From: Anaerolineales bacterium UBA5195
Lineage (GTDB): Bacteria > Chloroflexota > Anaerolineae > Anaerolineales > Villigracilaceae
NCBI GenBank assembly: GCA_002412925.1
Contig: DHVZ01000083.1
Span: forward strand, 1-44,852
Length of the DNA stretch: 44,852 nucleotides
Direction of reading: 5' to 3'
The translations under genes and the position numbers were made by a program. The notes below the pieces were generated by a model. That model had not been told where the DNA came from, did no database searches, and saw only the letters and a program-made list of their open reading frames with translations. This document shows, piece by piece, positions 39,658 to 44,852 of the stretch (its first letter is position 1; each line of letters starts with the position of its first letter).

Positions 39658-41322
39658 TTACTTGGCAGGGGTTAGATCGTAGAACCAGAAGCGAACATCA
39701 GGATAGTTCAGGTTATATTTGAAACCTGTGATCCTCGCCGGGACAATAATCGCAACCTTTGTGTCAAAGAGGAAGGCTGCAGGAGCCTGATCTACCATCA
39801 AGTTCTGGGCTTCGGTGTACTTGGCGAGCGAAGCGGCGGTATCTGTGCCGCTCAGCGCGTTGGCTTCATCCCAAAGTGCGTTGTACTGTTCATCGTACCA
39901 GTAGGACAGGTTGAATTTGGTAACATTGAGATGCGGCGCGTCTTTGGTTCCGTAGAACATGCTGTACATATTGTCGCCGCCGGCATCGGAATAAGTCGGC
40001 CAGTACAGCAGGAGGAATATATCCTGTGCTTTGGCAGGGTCGGTCTTGGCGAGCGTCCATTGCTGAGCCCAATCCATGGGTTGAATGGTCACATCCACGC
40101 CGATTTGTTTGAAGGAATCTTTGATGAGCGGGGCAAAGTTTTCTTCTGTGGAGTTCGCAGAAGCATAAGTCAGCGTCAGGCTGAAACCGCCGCCATCATA
40201 ACCGGCTTCCTTCAACAACGCCTTTGCCTTTTCGATATCATACGTATATTGCTTGACATCGGCAGAGTATGGGAACACACCAACCGGAACGGTGCCGTGA
40301 CTCGGGGTGCCAAGTCCATTGGCCCCGATCTTGATGATATCCTCGTAAGGAATCGCGTAAGACAAAGCCTGGCGAACTTTGACATCATCCAGCGGCTTTT
40401 TCATGGTGTTGAAAAAAGCGGTGTAGTTGAACAACGAAGGCTCATAGGAAACAACATAATCTGGGTTTTTTGCCAGGGTTGCTAAACTATCAAGGGGGAC
40501 GGTGGTGACGAGATCCACTTCGCCGCCTTCCATCATTTGTTGGCGTGTAGTGGCCTCGGGCACAAACTGAACTAACACTTTTTCATATTGTCCGGGTTTC
40601 CAGCCGCCCCAATAATCTTTATTTTGGGTCAGCACAAGTTCCTTGTCGGCAGTGTAGGATTCAATTTTGTAGGGACCTGTGCCTGCGTCAACACCAGCGG
40701 TCCAATAATCCTTATTGACGGCAGCCGCGTCCAATGCCTTTGGGCTGACGATATAGGCCGCGTACTCAGAACCAAGGATCAATTCCAAAGGCTGGGCATA
40801 TTTCAAGGTGAACTTGACAGTCATATCGTTGACCGCTTCCACTTTATCGAGCGGGAGCCAAATGAATGACGCACCGGCATGATCTTTTTCTGCCTCAATT
40901 GATTTCACGACTGCGGCAGCATTCATCGGTTCGCCATCGTGGAATTTAACACCTGGGCGCAGTTTGAAGGTCCAGACGAGACCATCGGCGCTCTTTTCCC
41001 AACTTTCGGCAAGTAGTGGCGAGTACTTTTCCGCGCTCCCAAGCGGATTAACGCGCACCAACTGTTCGTACATATTCGCCATGTAAGCGGCTTCGGTTGA
41101 GAATGAGGCAATCGGATCCCATGTAGTGATATTTGCCGAACTGGCATATTTCAAAACCAGTGGGGTAGGCGGCGCCGCGGGTACTGCGGTGGGCGCGACC
41201 GTTGCGGCAGGGGCAGCGACGGGCGGTTCCGTTGACGATGCGGGTGTGGCTGCGGGCGCACAGGCAGTTACCAACACGGCGACCACCAGAAGCATGGACA
41301 GAATTAAGTAGTAGCGTTCCAT
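39658..41322 (-). CDS. ABC-type peptide-binding lipoprotein (SBP family 5)
   Basis: From the ATG at 41322 (MERYYLILSML) the product is 554 aa; GAGGAG lies upstream. It has a lipoprotein signal with the lipobox VTAC (C21). A Thr/Pro/Ala-rich tether follows (about 22-55). The family 5 fold then includes 'SWEKSADGLVWTFKLRPGVKFHDGEPMNAAAVV' (about 105-137) and 'AGTGPYKIESYTADKELVLTQNKDYWGG' (about 212-240). The C-terminal hinge contains 'YWPTYSDAGGDNMYSMFYGTKDA'. It captures oligopeptide-like ligands for OppBCDF. The operon also encodes a nitrilase and is divergent from the MalT/SARP-type regulator. Confidence 0.94.
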   Translation of the reverse strand: MERYYLILSMLLVVAVLVTACAPAATPASSTEPPVAAPAATVAPTAVPAAPPTPLVLKYASSANITTWDPIASFSTEAAYMANMYEQLVRVNPLGSAEKYSPLLAESWEKSADGLVWTFKLRPGVKFHDGEPMNAAAVVKSIEAEKDHAGASFIWLPLDKVEAVNDMTVKFTLKYAQPLELILGSEYAAYIVSPKALDAAAVNKDYWTAGVDAGTGPYKIESYTADKELVLTQNKDYWGGWKPGQYEKVLVQFVPEATTRQQMMEGGEVDLVTTVPLDSLATLAKNPDYVVSYEPSLFNYTAFFNTMKKPLDDVKVRQALSYAIPYEDIIKIGANGLGTPSHGTVPVGVFPYSADVKQYTYDIEKAKALLKEAGYDGGGFSLTLTYASANSTEENFAPLIKDSFKQIGVDVTIQPMDWAQQWTLAKTDPAKAQDIFLLLYWPTYSDAGGDNMYSMFYGTKDAPHLNVTKFNLSYWYDEQYNALWDEANALSGTDTAASLAKYTEAQNLMVDQAPAAFLFDTKVAIIVPARITGFKYNLNYPDVRFWFYDLTPAK

Positions 41323-41372
41323 CTTTTTCTCCTCTTTTGGCTGTGGATACAAGTAGCGTGCAAATCGTAACA

Positions 41373-41413
41373 TGCAAAGTTTGCAGAAAGTTTGCAAAAC
41401 TTTGTCTTATAAT
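41373..41413. promoter_or_regulatory. Tandem 11-bp repeats in the shared regulator/opp promoter
   Basis: AAAGTTTGCAG (41376-41386), AAAGTTTGCAA (41387-41397) and an imperfect third copy (41398-41408) lie head to tail at one helical turn. A 13-bp palindrome, TGCAAA-G-TTTGCA, overlaps them (41373-41385). A perfect TATAAT (41408-41413) follows without a good -35. This matches SARP-type activator sites next to a -10 box. TACGAT on the minus strand (near 41369-41364) could be the -10 of the opp operon. Confidence 0.65.
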
Positions 41414-41424
41414 CAAATTCTCTT

Positions 41425-44400
41425 ATGAAACCATCTGTCCTGTTGCGCACTAAATTTATTCTTCCCTCCGCCAGCGAGGATCACCTCCCACGCCCGCATT
41501 TATTGGATTGGATGGAAAAATACGCCGACCGGCGGCTCATTCTAATTTCCGCTCCACCTGGATATGGCAAAACCACACTTCTGAGCGTTTACCTCACTAC
41601 ACGCGCTACTGGCCTTCCCGTTGCATGGTTTCAACTTGACCAAGGCGACTCTGACCCAACAGTTTTCCTGATTCATCTGATCGAAGCCTTGCGCCGTATG
41701 AGCAACACCCCTGCGCCTGCTGTTAGCATAGGGCAAGCCGCGCTGACCCTACTTGAGCCAACGGTTCCCGATGCCAGTCTTGATCCACGCCGTATCATCA
41801 CCGTGTTGGTCAACGAACTTTCCGAGCAAATCACAGATCCCTTTATGCTTGTGCTGGAGGATTATCACTTCATCGCCAGCCCGGTAGTCCACCAATTGAT
41901 GGATTTTCTGCTTGAAAATGCACCTATCGGGTTAAAAGTACTACTCTCCACCCGTGCCGACCCACCACTGGCACTCGCCCGTTTGCGCGCCCGAGGTTTG
42001 CTCGCCGAACTGCGCGCCCCGGACCTGCGTTTCCGTGATGACGAGATCTCTGCGCTGATTGAGCGCGAAATACCTGGTCTCTCCAGCCAAAGCCTAACCC
42101 TGTTGAGCGAAAAAACCGAAGGCTGGGCTGCCGCTCTGCAAATTATACGTTCCTCCTTGAATGGGCGCGACCTGTATAGCGCCAATGAAACCCTCGCCGG
42201 CCTGAATGGCTCTCACCGTTTTGTATTCGATTACCTGGCCGAGGAAGTCTTCCACCGCCTGCCCATCGAACACCAGGATTTCTTGCTCAAAACTTCCATC
42301 CTCAGTCAGATGGATTCCGCCGCATGCGCCGCCGTTTCAGGGGTGGCAGATGCTCAGACAACACTGGACGAATTGGAAGGGCAAAACCTGTTCCTGTCCA
42401 GTCTGGACCCTCAGCGCCGCTGGTTTCGCTATCACACCCTTTTTCGCGAATTTTTACTTAGCAAACTGTATAGGGAGCAGCCTAAGCAAGTTCCGCTGCT
42501 TGAACACCAGGCAGGTGATTTTTACGAGCACCACCTCGAACCAGAAACTGCTTTCCAGTATTTCTTGCGGGCTGGAGATGAAACTGCAGCCGCTCGCGTT
42601 GCCCTGACATTTGCCGCCGATTATGTGGAACGCGGCCGCGTCGAAGCCCTGCACCATTCTCTGAGCGGTCTCTCCTCTGAAACGATGCGTGCCCATCCTG
42701 AACTGTTACTCCAGGATGGTAACGCTCACCGCCGCCTCGGCAATGCCGGGCCTGCCACAGCTGCCTTCGAGGATGCCCGTGCGGCTTTCGCCACCCTGAA
42801 CAATCCCGGTGGAGTCAGCCGTTCTCTCACTCGTCTGGCAGAAGTCCAGCGAGCCGGGGGGAACTACCGCTCATCTGAGGCCTTGGCAAAACAGGCACTC
42901 GAAGCCTCCCCAGCTGATGACCATCTGGCTCGTGCCGAAGCCCTGATGGCACTTGCTAAAAGTACCGGTTTTCTGACCGGCATGGATGAAGGCCGCGCCC
43001 TGGCCGAACAGGCGGTGGATGAATCCCGCTGCGCTGAAGGGCAGCTCTCACCGCTGGCACGCGCTAATTTTTTACAATCGCTCGGTCAAATCTGCTGGTG
43101 GCATGGCGATCCGCAAGCAACGGTGCACTACTGCTTGGAAGCCCTGCAACTGGCTCCGGATGAAGTTTCGCCCACCTCCGCACAGGCACATATTTCGCTT
43201 GTTTCGCCGCACCTCTACTGGCACGAACTGAAAACGGCGCTTAGGCACGCCGAACGTGGTTTGGAAATTGCCCAGATCCTTCATCTAAAAGAATTTCTTC
43301 CTGCTGCTTACACCGCACTTGGAAATGTGCTTACCCGCCTGGGCGAAACTGCACGTGCTGAATCGGCCCTGCGCCAATCCGTGGAATTGGCGGAGAATCT
43401 TGGCATCGCCTCCTATGAGCTGCTCATGGCTACTGGCTATCTGGCCTACAACCTGTACGGTCAGGGCCGTGTGGATGAAGCCTGGCAATTAGCCGAAGGC
43501 GCGCTCTGGTCTTACACCGGCAACCCAGATGCCTACGAAGCTTTTGTTTGCCGCTCCGTGCTGGCAGATGTGGCGTTGGAAAAAGGTCAACTCAACCGCG
43601 CCGAAAACCTGTTCAATGAGATTCTCGAAGCCGGGAAACGCCGCCAATTCAGAATCCCGCTGGCAATGGTTTATTTTGGATTGGCTTATATCCATCTGAT
43701 GACCGATCGCCGCGAAACCGGCCTGGAGAACGCGCGTGAAGCCTTGCGTTTAATTGCTCCAACCAGGGCGGTGCAACTGTTTCTTGACCAGGGAGAAAAG
43801 GCCCGGATTGTCTGTGATGCGCTGGTCCAGGCTGGGGATGCAAATCCGTTCATCGAAAAAGTCATCGAACAAATGTCGGACAAACGTAAAACATCCAAAA
43901 TCAGCTTAGTGGATGAATCAGCGGTGATCATTCACTGCCTGGGCGATTTTCGCGTGACGGTAGGCGGGCAGGAAATTTCGCAAGAGCGCTGGGTTTCAGC
44001 CAAAGCGCGCGACCTGCTGGCCTATTTTGTGACCTTTCGGCGCGAGCGCTTCCCGGCTGACCGCGCCTTTGAAGCAATTTGGGCGGATAAAGGCGGGCGC
44101 GGGCTGACGGCATTTCATACTGCGCTCTCACGCCTACGTTCTGCCCTGAGAATCGGAGAGACATCCCCACGTCTGATTCTGGTGGAAAGTGGCGATTACC
44201 GGCTAGATGCGGCTCGCTTCCGTATCGACGCAGATGAGTTCGAAACAGCGCTGGCCAAAGCCCGGGCCGCTGCCGCCCCTGAAGCACCAGAGTGGTACGA
44301 GCAGGCGATTAACCTATACCGGGGCGAGTATTTTCAGAATTTGTATTACGATTGGCTGATGCCGGAGCGCCGCCGCTTGAGCCAAGCCTACCTGGGAGCG

Positions 44401-44655
44401 CTGCGAGCGCTGGCCGAACATCACTACGCTCACCTGCGTTATACCCACGCCCTTGAACTGCTCCAACGTGCTCTGCGGGTGGATAACCTGCTTGAAGATT
44501 TGCACTGCCAAGCCATGCGTGTTTATGCCGCGCTGGGTGACCGTGCCGGGTTGGTGCGACAATATCAGGAATTGAAAGATGTGCTTCAGGATGAGCTGGA
44601 GATGGAGCCACTAGAGACCACAAAACAGTTATATGAAAGGCTGGTTCAGGAATAA
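41425..44655 (+). CDS. MalT-type STAND ATPase regulator with C-terminal SARP/BTAD DNA-binding module
   Basis: The 1076-aa product has three parts. The first is a STAND ATPase (about 1-330) with Walker A PPGYGKTT (44-51) and an aspartate box 'LVLEDYHFI' (about 142-150). The second is a long helical TPR-like region (about 350-800) with many 'A...lA..L...G....A' repeats. The third is a C-terminal OmpR-like winged helix (about 833-925, 'HCLGDFRVTVGG', 'KARDLLAYF') plus a bacterial transcriptional activator domain (about 935-1076). MalT itself ends in a LuxR helix-turn-helix; here a SARP module replaces it. The ATG lies only about five bases past the expected start site, so the mRNA may be leaderless. 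It probably activates the divergent opp-nitrilase operon on ligand binding. Confidence 0.9.
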   Translation: MKPSVLLRTKFILPSASEDHLPRPHLLDWMEKYADRRLILISAPPGYGKTTLLSVYLTTRATGLPVAWFQLDQGDSDPTVFLIHLIEALRRMSNTPAPAVSIGQAALTLLEPTVPDASLDPRRIITVLVNELSEQITDPFMLVLEDYHFIASPVVHQLMDFLLENAPIGLKVLLSTRADPPLALARLRARGLLAELRAPDLRFRDDEISALIEREIPGLSSQSLTLLSEKTEGWAAALQIIRSSLNGRDLYSANETLAGLNGSHRFVFDYLAEEVFHRLPIEHQDFLLKTSILSQMDSAACAAVSGVADAQTTLDELEGQNLFLSSLDPQRRWFRYHTLFREFLLSKLYREQPKQVPLLEHQAGDFYEHHLEPETAFQYFLRAGDETAAARVALTFAADYVERGRVEALHHSLSGLSSETMRAHPELLLQDGNAHRRLGNAGPATAAFEDARAAFATLNNPGGVSRSLTRLAEVQRAGGNYRSSEALAKQALEASPADDHLARAEALMALAKSTGFLTGMDEGRALAEQAVDESRCAEGQLSPLARANFLQSLGQICWWHGDPQATVHYCLEALQLAPDEVSPTSAQAHISLVSPHLYWHELKTALRHAERGLEIAQILHLKEFLPAAYTALGNVLTRLGETARAESALRQSVELAENLGIASYELLMATGYLAYNLYGQGRVDEAWQLAEGALWSYTGNPDAYEAFVCRSVLADVALEKGQLNRAENLFNEILEAGKRRQFRIPLAMVYFGLAYIHLMTDRRETGLENAREALRLIAPTRAVQLFLDQGEKARIVCDALVQAGDANPFIEKVIEQMSDKRKTSKISLVDESAVIIHCLGDFRVTVGGQEISQERWVSAKARDLLAYFVTFRRERFPADRAFEAIWADKGGRGLTAFHTALSRLRSALRIGETSPRLILVESGDYRLDAARFRIDADEFETALAKARAAAAPEAPEWYEQAINLYRGEYFQNLYYDWLMPERRRLSQAYLGALRALAEHHYAHLRYTHALELLQRALRVDNLLEDLHCQAMRVYAALGDRAGLVRQYQELKDVLQDELEMEPLETTKQLYERLVQE

Positions 44656-44713
44656 ACGGGAACTCTCGATTTTAATGGACAAACCAAATAAATGAGCAGT
44701 GTGCATAAATGAG

Positions 44714-44742
44714 TTGACATAGTCGGAAAACCGGTTCACAAT
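44714..44742 (+). promoter_or_regulatory. Possible promoter at the right edge
   Basis: A perfect TTGACA (44714-44719) is followed after 17 bases by CACAAT (44737-44742). The TGACATAGTCG that begins within it (44715-44725) is one arm of an 11-bp inverted repeat completed at 44800-44810. Confidence 0.5.
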
Positions 44743-44779
44743 TCTGGAAAATCCGCCAAGATTATCAGGAGGCGAGCCT

Positions 44780-44852
44780 ATGCGGGCCCCGTCTTTGCAC
44801 GACTATGTCAGGGCATACTTTACACTTTTTGATTACCGGACACTTTTAATAA
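44780..44852 (+). CDS. Partial ORF running off the window
   Basis: The ATG at 44780 has AGGAGG seven bases upstream and a promoter-like sequence before it. Only 24 codons are visible (MRAPSLHDYVRAYFTLFDYR onward), with no stop before the window ends. No family can be assigned. It might belong to an insertion element, given the inverted repeat at 44715-44810, but this is not demonstrated. Confidence 0.35.
   Translation, partial: MRAPSLHDYVRAYFTLFDYRTLLI

Noticed and set aside
1..44852. CRISPR arrays, tRNA or rRNA genes
   Set aside because: No regularly spaced repeats, cloverleaf sequences or rRNA-like segments were seen on either strand.

Overview
The window looks like chromosomal DNA of an uncultured or poorly studied Chloroflexota bacterium, probably class Anaerolineae. 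This is an inference. It rests on a moderately GC-rich genome, Thr/Pro-rich 'TPTATP' linkers behind membrane anchors, a MalT-type ATPase fused to a SARP/BTAD output domain, a paralogous EF-G, and a Gly/Met-rich secreted protein of a kind common in that phylum. No rRNA, tRNA, CRISPR array or intact mobile element was found. The only mobile trace is a GC-poor fragment of a large serine recombinase at 33981-34697, and possibly an element edge at the far right.

Layout. (1) 238-1925: a secreted small protein and a membrane protein, converging on a perfect bidirectional terminator. (2) 4231-2149 (minus): a metal-homeostasis operon, dtxR-like regulator, four-TM protein and ZIP transporter, behind a consensus promoter whose start site is covered by a DtxR/MntR-like palindrome. 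(3) 12384-4267 (minus): an aldo/keto reductase, a newly noticed 38-codon ORF, an anchored extracellular protein, hemolysin III, an acyltransferase, a GT-C type glycosyltransferase, a DinB-fold protein and an arginase-family protein. (4) 12666-17109 (plus): rnc and smc, with long hairpins before and between them. (5) 19628-17204 (minus): rpsF-ssb-rpsR, then a membrane-anchored parvulin foldase. (6) 20942-26135: a PHP hydrolase, then divergently secG, an anchored peptide-binding protein coupled to an unknown ORF, an M20 dipeptidase and a YqhQ/DUF1385 protein. (7) 27022-26267: a secreted unknown.

(8) 31730-27167 (minus): a six-gene cysteine/sulfur operon, DUF4395, membrane thioredoxin, cysK, cysE, a MoaD/CysO-like sulfur carrier and a MoeB-rhodanese (MoeZ) activator. 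It is preceded by a roughly 270-nt structured leader containing a very long hairpin with a U-tract. CysE/CysK make cysteine from serine and sulfide. The carrier and MoeZ could supply protein-bound sulfur, and the thioredoxin/DUF4395 pair could handle redox. (9) 33891-31810: an EF-G paralogue. (10) 41322-34694 (minus): a complete Opp/Dpp-type ABC importer followed by a nitrilase-family amidohydrolase, divergent from a 1076-aa MalT/SARP-like regulator (41425-44655). The shared promoter carries 11-bp tandem repeats of the kind SARP proteins bind. This looks like a self-contained uptake-and-hydrolysis system for an amide or peptide-like nutrient.

The most unusual material is non-coding: the cysteine-operon leader, the twin covarying hairpins at the moeZ ribosome-binding site, the hairpins around rnc, the attenuator-like element ending at the start codon of the 21566 gene, and the SARP-like repeat array. 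No wholly new multi-gene system could be demonstrated from sequence alone.
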